A DNA stretch of 64,000 bases from CAZSLI01 sp964607705 (GTDB lineage: Bacteria > Actinomycetota > Coriobacteriia > Anaerosomatales > PHET01): contig CAZSLI010000011.1 in assembly GCA_964607705.1 (NCBI GenBank), positions 1-64,000 on the forward strand. Reading direction: 5' to 3'. Positions 1-7,118 of the stretch are shown piece after piece. Every line of letters begins with the position of its first letter. Positions within the stretch are counted from its first letter, which is position 1. The translations under genes were made by a program, and so were the position numbers. The notes beneath the pieces are model-generated. The model searched no databases. It was not told where the DNA came from and saw only the letters and a list, made by a program, of their open reading frames with translations.

Positions 1-41
1 ATGAGCCTGCACATCCGTCCCTGCGCGTAACGCTCGAGCTG

Positions 42-133
42 GCTAACAAGCGCATCGAGCCGACGCGAAGGACGCGTCGGGCGCTTCGCGCGATATGCTG
101 GAACCGCGCAGCTCATGCGCAAGGACGTTAGAC
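42..133 (+). repeat. attC site 1
   Basis: R'' GCTAACAA is at 42-49 and R' CGTTAGAC at 126-133, 92 bp in all. Inner arms GCGCATCGAGC and GCTCATGCGC pair, with an internal hairpin CCGACGCG/CGCGTCGG at the tip. It closes a cassette whose gene lies mostly off the left edge; only the short tail 1-41 is present. Confidence 0.88.
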
Positions 134-147
134 ACACAGGGAGGGCT

Positions 148-1287
148 ATGAGCGGGGGTCTTGGGCGCAACGAGCCCTGCTGGTGTGGCTCTGGTCTCAA
201 GTACAAAAGGTGCCATCTTGGGCGCGAAGATGACGAGGCCATTTCGCCGTGGCAGGCCGCGCAGGCGCACCGCGACGCATTTTCCGTCAAGGAGTGCCTA
301 GCCGCTCGAATTCACCCGGGCGAGTGCGACGGCCGCATCGTCGGTGCACACACAGTGCCTCGCTCGGGGAGTCTCGCCAAGATAGCGCGTGACGGACATG
401 TCTACACGTTCATGCCCGGCATGGACGCGATCATCAAGAACGACGGGGAGCTTGTGCCCCAGTTGACAGGAATAGGGAAGGCGTCCGTCTTCTACGGCTT
501 CTGTCAGAAGCACGACCGGGAGTTGTTCCTGCCGCTTGAGGTCGAGGAATTCGCCGCTCGGCCCGATCAGTGCCTCTTGCTCGCCTACCGAGCGTATGCG
601 AAGGAGGCCTACAACAAGCGCGCATCCCTTGAGACCGTCGCAGTCATGAAGAAGGCTGACAAGGGTCGCTCGAAAGCGGAACAGCTGGCAATCCAGATGA
701 TGGTATCGGGTTTCGAGACCGGCACCCGGGCGGCAATTGCGGATCTCGAGCACAAACACGATGCATTCGACAAGGCGCTGTCAGAGGCGGACTACAGCTG
801 CGTTCGAGCTTTTGTGGTCAAGCTCGCCGGACCGCCCCCTGTGATGGCCAGCGGCGGGTTCAACCCCGAGTTCGACTTCGACGGAAACGCGCTCCAAAGC
901 TTGGCCGATCTTGGCACGGTGCCGGCGTTCATCACCGTGACCTCGTTCTGCAGCGGGGACGAGGGGTACTTCGTCCTGTCATGGTTGGAGCAGGACGACG
1001 CCGTGTGCGCCGCTTTTGTGAAGACCCTCGACGGCATGTCGGACGCGGAAATGACCGATGGGATGCTCGGCGTCCTGTTTGAGTACTGCGAGAACATCCA
1101 AGTTGCGCCCGATTGGTGGGAGAGCCTCGACGGCACGCAGCGCAAGGGCCTGGTCGCCAAGATGCGGAAGTCAGCGGACACCGCTGAAGAGCGTGGCAGC
1201 GATTGCATGGCGCTGGGCGTGACCGGCATCCAACCATGGGACGTGGCGTCTCGGGCTTGGGTCGGCTCAAACGAATCAGGTGTCTAA
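148..1287 (+). CDS. SEC-C motif cassette protein with Cys/His-rich central region
   Basis: This 379-aa protein starts at ATG 148 after GGGAGG; an ATG at 115 lies inside attC 1 and is unlikely. The N-terminus is a SEC-C zinc motif (C11, C13, C22, H23 in GRNEPCWCGSG...KRCH), known from SecA tails and many nucleic-acid-associated proteins. A second Cys/His set follows: C50, H56, C60, H68 (GAHTVPRSG) and C119/H122 (GFCQKHDRELF), which could bind metal as in HNH-like zinc folds (inference). The rest (125-379) is unrecognised. It is the first complete cassette gene; its TAA stop lies inside the following attC. Function unknown; a nucleic-acid or defence role is only a guess. Confidence 0.85.
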   Translation: MSGGLGRNEPCWCGSGLKYKRCHLGREDDEAISPWQAAQAHRDAFSVKECLAARIHPGECDGRIVGAHTVPRSGSLAKIARDGHVYTFMPGMDAIIKNDGELVPQLTGIGKASVFYGFCQKHDRELFLPLEVEEFAARPDQCLLLAYRAYAKEAYNKRASLETVAVMKKADKGRSKAEQLAIQMMVSGFETGTRAAIADLEHKHDAFDKALSEADYSCVRAFVVKLAGPPPVMASGGFNPEFDFDGNALQSLADLGTVPAFITVTSFCSGDEGYFVLSWLEQDDAVCAAFVKTLDGMSDAEMTDGMLGVLFEYCENIQVAPDWWESLDGTQRKGLVAKMRKSADTAEERGSDCMALGVTGIQPWDVASRAWVGSNESGV

Positions 1288-1366
1288 CAAGCGCATCGAA
1301 CAGAACGCCAAACGGTAGACTGACCTGAGAGCGCATGCGCGTCTGCTCATGCACAACACGTTCGAC
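1283..1366 (+). repeat. attC site 2
   Basis: R'' TCTAACAA (1283-1290) contains the stop codon of the upstream gene; R' is CGTTCGAC (1359-1366), one base off GTTRRRY. The arms GCGCATCGAACAGA and TCTGCTCATGCAC pair. The tip differs from site 1 and shares the word CGGTAGACT with site 8. Confidence 0.8.
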
Positions 1367-1411
1367 GGACTGGAGCATCACTTGACGGACAACGGCTTGG
1401 GATCGTCCCTG

Positions 1412-2167
1412 ATGGGTGATTGGGAGTCATCGGAGAAGGATGACGAGCTCGCGTCATTGAGGAGGTCCGTCCGGCGACTGCGTAACTGGGTGATCATTCT
1501 CGTCATCATCATGGCGCTCACGCTCTGCGGCCCGTGGGTGCTGGGCGCGACCGCAATGCTCTCCATCTTCTCGGCGACCGAATCGGAGCTTCCCGAACCG
1601 GCGCAGGTTCGCTCACAGATCGTGGAATCACTGGGCTCCGGCGCGAAAGACCTGAAGGTGAGAACCGTCAGCACGCAGATGGGTGAGTCCCCATTTCCCT
1701 TCTCACTACTCGAGAAGACCCCGGCGCTCTACGTTGAGGGGACGCTGCAACCATCCGGTGTCCGGTTGTCGGACGTGCTGGACGCGGGTCAGGCATCTCT
1801 GTCTGAGTTCCTGCCCACTGTCGGGCCCCTCACGGACCGCATGAGTGCTCAGACCTACAACAACCTACTGACCGCGTATCACGCGCGCACCAACAAGCCG
1901 CTCGGTCGCGTGATGAGGTACACGCAGACGCAGGAGTTCGGCAACGCAGAGACCGAAGTGCTCGACTTCGGGGGTCGGAAGTATCCCGCGGAGCATGTGT
2001 GGGCGGCCGTGGCGGGGTTCAAGGTAGGGGACAAGCCGGTGCGCACAACTTCGCCGGAGTTTGCGACGCGAGAGGTGTTCGTCTTCTTGGAGAACGAGAA
2101 GACTGGAGAGTTCACCTTCTTGGGATCGGAACGGCGCCAGAACACATTCGAGCCTTCGTACGACTAA
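1412..2167 (+). CDS. Cassette-encoded single-pass membrane protein, unknown function
   Basis: This is a 251-aa protein if read from ATG 1412; an in-frame ATG at 1349 would start inside attC 2, so the start is uncertain. A charged N-terminal stretch (KDDELASLRRSVRRLRNW) precedes one strong transmembrane segment (WVIILVIIMALTLC...), then about 200 residues predicted to lie outside, with no cysteines after the membrane segment and no motif I recognise. The layout suggests a membrane-anchored extracytoplasmic domain. It fills one cassette of about 910 bp. I cannot assign a function. Confidence 0.75.
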   Translation: MGDWESSEKDDELASLRRSVRRLRNWVIILVIIMALTLCGPWVLGATAMLSIFSATESELPEPAQVRSQIVESLGSGAKDLKVRTVSTQMGESPFPFSLLEKTPALYVEGTLQPSGVRLSDVLDAGQASLSEFLPTVGPLTDRMSAQTYNNLLTAYHARTNKPLGRVMRYTQTQEFGNAETEVLDFGGRKYPAEHVWAAVAGFKVGDKPVRTTSPEFATREVFVFLENEKTGEFTFLGSERRQNTFEPSYD

Positions 2168-2184
2168 CGGCCCGGGTCACGCCG

Positions 2185-2276
2185 TCGAACAAGCGCATCG
2201 AGCCGACGCGAAGGACGCGTCGGGCGCTTCGCGCGATATGCTGGAGGCGCGCAGCTCATGCGCAAGCACGTTAGCC
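2185..2276 (+). repeat. attC site 3
   Basis: R'' TCGAACAA is at 2185-2192 and R' CGTTAGCC at 2269-2276, 92 bp. The body differs from site 1 at only a few positions. It begins 17 bases after the upstream stop codon. Confidence 0.85.
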
Positions 2277-2280
2277 GGAC

Positions 2281-3225
2281 ATGAGCGGGGACAGTGAAGG
2301 CATCACGGTAGGGGGCCAAGTGGAGGCGGCATCGCGAGTACCAAGTTCCGTAGCACAACTGAAGGGTGACCGACCATTCTTCAGTGCCCAAGGTGTGGTA
2401 GAGCGGCTCGGGGTGCGCTACGTTGGCTGGATAGATCTCATGGGCACGAGCAGCATGATGCGTCGCTCAGCAACAATCGCTGCGATCTTCATCGGCAAGC
2501 TCCACAGTGCAGCCATCGAGGCGAGCAAGAACCTGCCATCAGACCAAGTGCGCCTCTACCCGGTCATAGACGGCGTGTACTTGACATCCGCCACGCAGGG
2601 GCCGCTTCTTCGCGTGATGAAGGAGATCATGCGGGTTCTGGCGATAAACTTCGTCCTCGAGAAGGACATCGTCCATCGCTTCATGGTCCGTGGGGCGATT
2701 GCTTTCGGCCCAATGTGCGAAGGAGAGGATCTTCTCACTGAGGCGAATTGGCAGCTCAACAGCCGCCCCGAGTACGCGCGAAGCATTTGTCTTGGAGTTC
2801 CATTGGCACAAGCTGCTGATGCGGAAAAGGGCGCATCACCGTACGGGATTTGGATACATGAATCCGCTCGGTCGTTCGCGCCTCCCGGAGTACATCCTCT
2901 GACTGGGACCCACTGGCACTGGTGGAGGTATCAAGCGGGGGCCACCGACCAGCAGTTGGTTGAGTGCCTGCACTCCCAGCTGGTTGAGTACCTCGACTGG
3001 TGCGAGCGACATTCGACTTACTTGATCTACTCGGAGGATCGAATCGCCGCCCATCGGCATCTGGCCAATCAATACTTCACCACGATGCAGGACGACCCGT
3101 TCATTGAGGACGGCGATGAGACTACAGATGAACTCGCGGTCCTCCTGCCAGAAGATGGCGCAAACTTGCACGAGGCCGCCATGCCTTTCAAGTGCGAGCC
3201 AGTTTCGCCCGCGGAAGACAACTGA
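2281..3225 (+). CDS. Cassette protein, possible degenerate nucleotidyl-cyclase-like fold
   Basis: This 314-aa protein starts at ATG 2281, four bases after attC 3 (shadow ribosome site, weak). I do not recognise the whole protein. Three blocks recall class III nucleotidyl cyclases: WIDLMG (D52) like the first metal-binding strand, YPVIDGVYLTS (D97) like the second acidic turn, and FMVRGAIAFG (137-143) like the conserved R-G-I-x-x-G strand. The helix between blocks 1 and 2 (RRSATIAAIFIGKLHSAAIE) has the expected size. The second acidic motif lacks a canonical G-D-D/E, so activity is doubtful. The remaining C-terminal half is rich in Trp, His and acidic residues. The family call is inference from motifs only. 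Confidence 0.78.
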   Translation: MSGDSEGITVGGQVEAASRVPSSVAQLKGDRPFFSAQGVVERLGVRYVGWIDLMGTSSMMRRSATIAAIFIGKLHSAAIEASKNLPSDQVRLYPVIDGVYLTSATQGPLLRVMKEIMRVLAINFVLEKDIVHRFMVRGAIAFGPMCEGEDLLTEANWQLNSRPEYARSICLGVPLAQAADAEKGASPYGIWIHESARSFAPPGVHPLTGTHWHWWRYQAGATDQQLVECLHSQLVEYLDWCERHSTYLIYSEDRIAAHRHLANQYFTTMQDDPFIEDGDETTDELAVLLPEDGANLHEAAMPFKCEPVSPAEDN

Positions 3226-3246
3226 CGCCTATTGCGGCGGTCGCCG

Positions 3247-3329
3247 GCTAACAAAGGCATCAAGCTGACGGCGCATGCGTCGTTGACCGGCGAGCTGGTC
3301 GGCCGCAGCTTATGCCTAACACGTTGGGT
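3247..3329 (+). repeat. attC site 4
   Basis: R'' GCTAACAA (3247-3254) and R' CGTTGGGT (3322-3329) match the RYYYAAC/GTTRRRY consensus. The arms AAAGGCATCAAGCTG and CAGCTTATGCC pair. At 83 bp it is the shortest well-formed site and has its own tip sequence. Confidence 0.83.
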
Positions 3330-3346
3330 GAGACACGGGGGACTGC

Positions 3347-3823
3347 ATGAAGTGGCTTCGAATCGTCTCAGTCGGCGTTGGCGTCGCACTGTTGGCTTGC
3401 GCTGCCTACGTCGTCTATGTCGGCTTCGAGGTTCAGGCCGCCCTCAACACGCCTGCGGGTGCTCCGGTTCTCCGCCCTGGCGAACAGAACCACTTCTCGG
3501 TCGGCCCCTATCCAGACGAAGGGGATGCCATCTATGTGGTTCGAGAGGACGTGATCTACCGTGGCCAGCTGACGACACCCTCTAACAAAAGGATCCGAAT
3601 CGCGATCAGCGATACCCACGACAACGTCCTGCTCGACGACACCTTCAATGTTTTCGGCGGAGACGTCTTCGGCGAGATCGACTGGCAGTCGTCTGAGTCG
3701 TTCACGGTGAGGACGAAGTACGGATACACGACAGGGCCGCACCCGCGCGGCAGCGCGTCAGACATTCTGCCAACTGTGCGTTATCGATTTGACCAGGCGC
3801 ACAAGCGGTTCCAAAGGTCCTAG
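3347..3823 (+). CDS. Cassette-encoded membrane-anchored beta-rich protein, unknown function
   Basis: This 158-aa protein starts at ATG 3347 after a GGGGGA ribosome site. Residues 5-27 are a transmembrane anchor or signal segment (IVSVGVGVALLACAAYVVYV). The remaining 130 residues alternate polar and hydrophobic positions with frequent Gly, Asp and Tyr, as in a secreted beta-sandwich. No catalytic motif is visible. It fills a cassette of about 610 bp between attC 4 and attC 5. Function not assigned. Confidence 0.75.
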   Translation: MKWLRIVSVGVGVALLACAAYVVYVGFEVQAALNTPAGAPVLRPGEQNHFSVGPYPDEGDAIYVVREDVIYRGQLTTPSNKRIRIAISDTHDNVLLDDTFNVFGGDVFGEIDWQSSESFTVRTKYGYTTGPHPRGSASDILPTVRYRFDQAHKRFQRS

Positions 3824-3849
3824 CTGGCCTGTGCGCCGATAGGTGCTCA

Positions 3850-3939
3850 CCTAACAAGCGCATCGAGCCGACGCCTTGCGGCGTCGAGTGCTTCGCGCAT
3901 AAGGTCTTACAGCGCGGGTTACGCGCAAGCACGTTAGAC
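3850..3939 (+). repeat. attC site 5
   Basis: R'' CCTAACAA is at 3850-3857 and R' CGTTAGAC at 3932-3939, 90 bp. The tip hairpin (GACGCCTTGCGGCGTC) and the word GCATAAGGTC define a subtype also seen at site 9 and the fossil at 22050. Confidence 0.85.
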
Positions 3940-4015
3940 TCAGCACTGAGACTCGCGGCAGTGTCGTTGGCGCTCGCTAGTATGTAGCAAAGTGTCGTCG
4001 ACGGGGGTGGACTTG

Positions 4016-4789
4016 ATGCGCGGCCAAGAGCATGCGGCGATTGCGGGATTATCCGCGCTAGGGCTTTGCTGGGGGCTTCAGCAGGCAGGAATGGACATTG
4101 GGCCGGTCTCGATGGCTACTGCCGCGGCAGTAGCCGCTGCTGGGGGTCTTGCACCTGACCTCGATCACCCGTTCTCGCTCGCAAGCTTTGCGATTCCTAC
4201 CACCCTGCTCGGATACGGGGGCGGGTTTCTGGCGGTACTCGCGCGGCAAAAGACCCAGGAAGGTCCGCAGCTCTTCAGCCTGACCGCCCTTGGCCCCAGT
4301 TTCGTGACTGCGGCGTGGATTGCAGTCTGGGTCGGCATCCTGCTGCTGGCACTGTCTTTGACTGCCGGGAAGCTGTTCGGCCACAGGGGACCGGTCCATT
4401 CGATCGCGTTCGGGCTCATAGCCACACTCGTAGTCGGACTCGGCCTGCTGGTCTCCGGCGCCCCACTGTGGTGGGCACTCGCCTTCGCTTGGGGATGGGC
4501 CTCGCATCTTGCTGCGGACGGGACAACCAAGATGGGGCTTCCGCATCTGCTGTGGCCACTCAAGGGGCAGGATGCCGCGGCGACCTTAGAAGTCTCGGGC
4601 CTCTCGGAACATGTGGTCCCCGCCCAGACTGTCTCCGCAATACCAGTGCCTGAGCAGAACGCGGTTCCGCTCTGCCCGAACTGTGGCATACCCATGGTTC
4701 TGCGGACAGCGCGTCACGGCGAACGACTGGGTCAGCAGTTCTACGGGTGTGCGAACTTCCCGCGTTGTCGTCACACGCTGCAGTTGTAG
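4016..4789 (+). CDS. YdjM/DUF457-like membrane metal-dependent hydrolase with C-terminal topoisomerase-type zinc ribbon
   Basis: This 257-aa protein is read from ATG 4016, after GGGGGTGG and matching the usual family N-terminus (MRGQEHAAIAG); a GTG at 3992 is an alternative. The membrane part carries the YdjM/DUF457 signatures: an N-terminal His, APDLDHPF, GHRGPVHS and SHLAADGTTKMG, with about five hydrophobic segments. Residues after about 215 form a zinc ribbon, CPNCGIPM...GQQFYGCANFPRCRHTL, of the type repeated at the C-terminus of topoisomerase I. YdjM proteins are membrane proteins of poorly defined hydrolase activity. This fusion is unusual and suggests the membrane enzyme meets nucleic acid or a zinc-dependent partner (inference). 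Confidence 0.85.
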   Translation: MRGQEHAAIAGLSALGLCWGLQQAGMDIGPVSMATAAAVAAAGGLAPDLDHPFSLASFAIPTTLLGYGGGFLAVLARQKTQEGPQLFSLTALGPSFVTAAWIAVWVGILLLALSLTAGKLFGHRGPVHSIAFGLIATLVVGLGLLVSGAPLWWALAFAWGWASHLAADGTTKMGLPHLLWPLKGQDAAATLEVSGLSEHVVPAQTVSAIPVPEQNAVPLCPNCGIPMVLRTARHGERLGQQFYGCANFPRCRHTLQL

Positions 4790-4806
4790 GGGCCGTACTC
4801 TGCAGG

Positions 4807-4898
4807 TCCAACATGCGCATTGAGCCGACGCGTAGGACGCGTCGGGCGCTTCGCGCGATATGCTGGAACCGCGCGGGTTATGCGCACGAACGTTAGAC
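4807..4898 (+). repeat. attC site 6
   Basis: R'' TCCAACAT is at 4807-4814 and R' CGTTAGAC at 4891-4898, 92 bp. The body is nearly identical to site 1, including the tip hairpin CCGACGCG/CGCGTCGG. Confidence 0.85.
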
Positions 4899-4913
4899 AC
4901 ACGAGGGGGAATC

Positions 4914-5624
4914 GTGGCGCAAGCTGCAACAGATCGTCTTGCGGTCCTCATTGACGCGGACAACGCACAGGCGTCGATCCTGCCCGAGCTACTGGCGGAG
5001 GTTGCCCGCTACGGTGTGGCAAGTGTGCGTCGTGCATACGGCGACTGGACGACGCAGAACCTGAGCGGGTGGAAGCCGCAACTGCAGAAGCACGCGGTCC
5101 AGCCTGTCCAGCAGTTCGCGTATACCACCGGCAAGAACGCTACAGACTCCGCCCTCATCATCGACGCCATGGACCTGCTCCACTCGGGCGGCTTTGATGG
5201 ATTCTGCCTGGTGTCATCGGACAGCGACTTCACGCGACTTGCCACCCGAATTCGTGAAGCGGGGGTCGTTGTGTACGGGTTCGGCGAGGCGAAGACACCA
5301 GAGCCCTTCGTCGCGGCCTGTGACCGCTTCATCTTCACCGAGATCCTGCGACCGCCGCCGACTGGCGAGACTGTGGCCAAGCCGAAGCCAAGCCCCAAGC
5401 TAAAGCAAGCCATCACCGCCGCGCTTGATGGCTGTGCTCGCGACGACGGGTGGGCCCATCTCGGAACGATGGGCCAGTACTTGGTCACTAACGATCCGTC
5501 GTTCGACTCACGCAACTATGGCTACAAGAAGTTGAGCGAACTCGTGCGTGCGCTGAATTACCTTGAGGTCCGCGATGAAACGGGGCCCAGGGGCGCCGGG
5601 GTGGTTTGGGTCCGGCTCAGGTAG
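4914..5624 (+). CDS. NYN domain (LabA/DUF88-like) protein with C-terminal LOTUS/OST-HTH domain
   Basis: This 236-aa protein starts at GTG 4914 after a GGGGGAA site. Residues 9-150 are a NYN (PIN-like) nuclease domain: LAVLIDADNAQ (D14, D16), a central TDSALIIDAMDLL acidic block, and LVSSDSDFTRLATRIREAG, which together place the acidic metal site. Residues about 165-236 form an OST-HTH/LOTUS RNA-binding winged helix (LKQAITAALDG...YGYKKLSELVRALNYLEV). This two-domain form is common in bacterial LabA-like proteins, thought to act on RNA. It occupies one cassette of about 830 bp. Confidence 0.92.
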   Translation: MAQAATDRLAVLIDADNAQASILPELLAEVARYGVASVRRAYGDWTTQNLSGWKPQLQKHAVQPVQQFAYTTGKNATDSALIIDAMDLLHSGGFDGFCLVSSDSDFTRLATRIREAGVVVYGFGEAKTPEPFVAACDRFIFTEILRPPPTGETVAKPKPSPKLKQAITAALDGCARDDGWAHLGTMGQYLVTNDPSFDSRNYGYKKLSELVRALNYLEVRDETGPRGAGVVWVRLR

Positions 5625-5638
5625 GCCTCGCGTCGGTG

Positions 5639-5730
5639 TCCAACAGGCGCATCGAGCCAACACGTAAGACGCGTCGGGCGCGTCGCGCGACATGCTGGGG
5701 CCGCGCAGCTCATGCGCAACCACGTTGGAC
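5639..5730 (+). repeat. attC site 7
   Basis: R'' TCCAACAG is at 5639-5646 and R' CGTTGGAC at 5723-5730, 92 bp. R' is a perfect GTTRRRY. The body follows the site 1 subtype with a few substitutions. Confidence 0.85.
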
Positions 5731-5783
5731 GGACGCAGGCGGGGCCGACGGTGCAGCGGCTGCTCGGCCTTGGCGCCGCGCCT

Positions 5784-6392
5784 TCACTTGAGCAGGCGCT
5801 GCAGGCCGTCGAGGATCAGGTCGAGACCGAACTCGAAGGCTGCGGCATCGTCATAGGGTTTCGTAGCGTATTCCGTCGCAACCGCTGCCAGTGACGGAAA
5901 CTCGCCCTGCGGGATGGCGTCGAGAACTTCTTGCGCCACCTCGGCGTTGTCCTCATCATCGGCCGGCGCGATATTCGACCGCTGTCTTTCGAAACCGTAG
6001 ATGTAGCTGTCGAGCGCAAGAAACGCGTTCGCAGCGACGGCGGGAGAGAACCCGGCGTGAAGCAATACGCAAAGGATTCGATCCGCGTACGACAGGCTAC
6101 TTGGACCACTCCGTCCCCGGGAGTCGATGAGCGCGGCGCCCCACCGATGACGCGCGAAGACTTCGCGTGCGGAGACGGCTCGGCGCCGCATCGCCTCCTT
6201 CCAATCGACGTCACTCGACGGGAGATCGATTTCGCCCACGACGAGGTCCACCATGCCGTCTAGCAGATCGTCCTTCCCTGCCACGTGGTTGTAGAGCGAC
6301 GCCGCCTCAACTCCCAGCCTACGTGCAAGTTCGCGCATGGTGACTGACTCAATGCCGCTCTCATCCGCGAGCTCCATTGCTGCTCGTACCAC
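5784..6392 (-). CDS. TetR-family transcriptional repressor
   Basis: This is at least 202 aa. The helix-turn-helix is clear (VTMRELARRLGVEAASLYNHVAGKDDLL), followed by a TetR_C_1-type ligand domain. The first ATG/GTG/TTG in frame is GTG 6392, but family members usually begin earlier, and the upstream frame continues sensibly (PRDTLNRERV). A strong AAGGAGG (6454-6460) sits 4 bases before ACG 6449 and 7 bases before ATC 6446, so a non-standard start near 6446-6449 is possible. It is the only gene read against the array direction, and it shares its cassette with the divergent gene at 6609. Two identical-arm palindromes in between are its likely operators. Confidence 0.9.
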   Translation of the reverse strand: MVRAAMELADESGIESVTMRELARRLGVEAASLYNHVAGKDDLLDGMVDLVVGEIDLPSSDVDWKEAMRRRAVSAREVFARHRWGAALIDSRGRSGPSSLSYADRILCVLLHAGFSPAVAANAFLALDSYIYGFERQRSNIAPADDEDNAEVAQEVLDAIPQGEFPSLAAVATEYATKPYDDAAAFEFGLDLILDGLQRLLK

Positions 6393-6489
6393 GCGCTCCC
6401 GGTTGAGGGTGTCCCGCGGTGCGTCCTTGTCTTCTGCCCGAGCGATCGTGGCGCCTCCTTCGGATCGAAATATCGCACGCTCACGCCGC

Positions 6490-6545
6490 TTGACATACTA
6501 ACAGTGTTAGTACACTCTTCGCAATGGATACTAACAGCGTTAGTA
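6490..6545 (+). promoter_or_regulatory. Promoter with twin 17-bp TetR operators
   Basis: A -35 box TTGACA (6490-6495) abuts the palindrome TACTAACAGTGTTAGTA (6496-6512). TACACT (6511-6516) is a possible -10 at the short spacing of 15. A second palindrome TACTAACAGCGTTAGTA (6529-6545) lies 33 bp further, centre to centre, which is three helical turns. The arms are identical. It lies between the divergent TetR gene and the membrane-protein gene at 6609. Confidence 0.8.
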
Positions 6546-6608
6546 GTCGTGACAACCCGGTGTTCAAGAGCGCGGGCGGGATCACGCCGATCAAGGAGGA
6601 CTGCTGTG

Positions 6609-7040
6609 ATGAAGGACATTGGGACGAAGGCTTCCACACTCTGGATCGTGGTCATGTTCAGCATGGTCTTCGCGGACATCCTCGGGATGATGGTTCCCGG
6701 AGTCCTGAACGATATGGCCGCCGGGCGAGTGGGTGTAGCGGTCACTCAAGAGCTTCTGCTGGTCTTCGCGATCATGTTGGAGATTCCGATCGCGATGATC
6801 TTCCTGTCGCGCATCCTGAAGCCGGCGGCCAACCGTTGGGCCAACACCGTCGCGGCCGTGGTCACCACCGTGTTCGTGATAGGCGGCGGTTCGCCGCATC
6901 TCCACTACTACTTCTTTGCGGCAGTCGAGATCGCATGCATGGCACTGATAGTCTGGCTTGTCTGGACGCGACGCCAGTCAGAAGCCGTGTCGGGCGCCGT
7001 CCAACAAGCGCATCCAGCAGACTCAGCGCTCGCACGGTAG
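6609..7040 (+). CDS. DUF6326-like four-helix membrane protein under TetR control
   Basis: This 143-aa protein starts at ATG 6609 after AAGGAGGA. Four hydrophobic segments are visible (LWIVVMFSMVFADILG, TQELLLVFAIMLEIPIAMIFL, VAAVVTTVFVIGG, IACMALIVWLVW). The conserved look, with PGVLNDMAAG in the first loop and SPHLHYYFF in the third, matches the DUF6326 family. The gene is divergent from the TetR gene and follows the double operator, so the repressor probably controls it. The reading frame runs on into attC 8 and stops at 7038-7040, so the last dozen residues are attC-encoded. Function unknown; export or stress roles are guesses. Confidence 0.85.
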   Translation: MKDIGTKASTLWIVVMFSMVFADILGMMVPGVLNDMAAGRVGVAVTQELLLVFAIMLEIPIAMIFLSRILKPAANRWANTVAAVVTTVFVIGGGSPHLHYYFFAAVEIACMALIVWLVWTRRQSEAVSGAVQQAHPADSALAR

Positions 7041-7094
7041 ACTCGGGCTCAGAGGTATGGCTGCGCCTCGCAGCTCATGCGCAACACGTTGGGA
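7000..7094 (+). repeat. attC site 8
   Basis: R'' TCCAACAA is at 7000-7007 and R' CGTTGGGA at 7087-7094, 95 bp. The outer arms GCGCAT and ATGCGC pair. The tip shares CGGTAGACT with site 2. The upstream gene's stop codon lies inside. Confidence 0.8.
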
Positions 7095-7118
7095 AGGTCG
7101 GCGATAGGGGGGCCCCGG

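Noticed and set aside
298..759. Opposite-strand ORFs inside the SEC-C gene and similar long shadows elsewhere
   Set aside because: High GC gives long antisense frames; they lack ribosome sites and have Arg/Pro-rich shadow composition.
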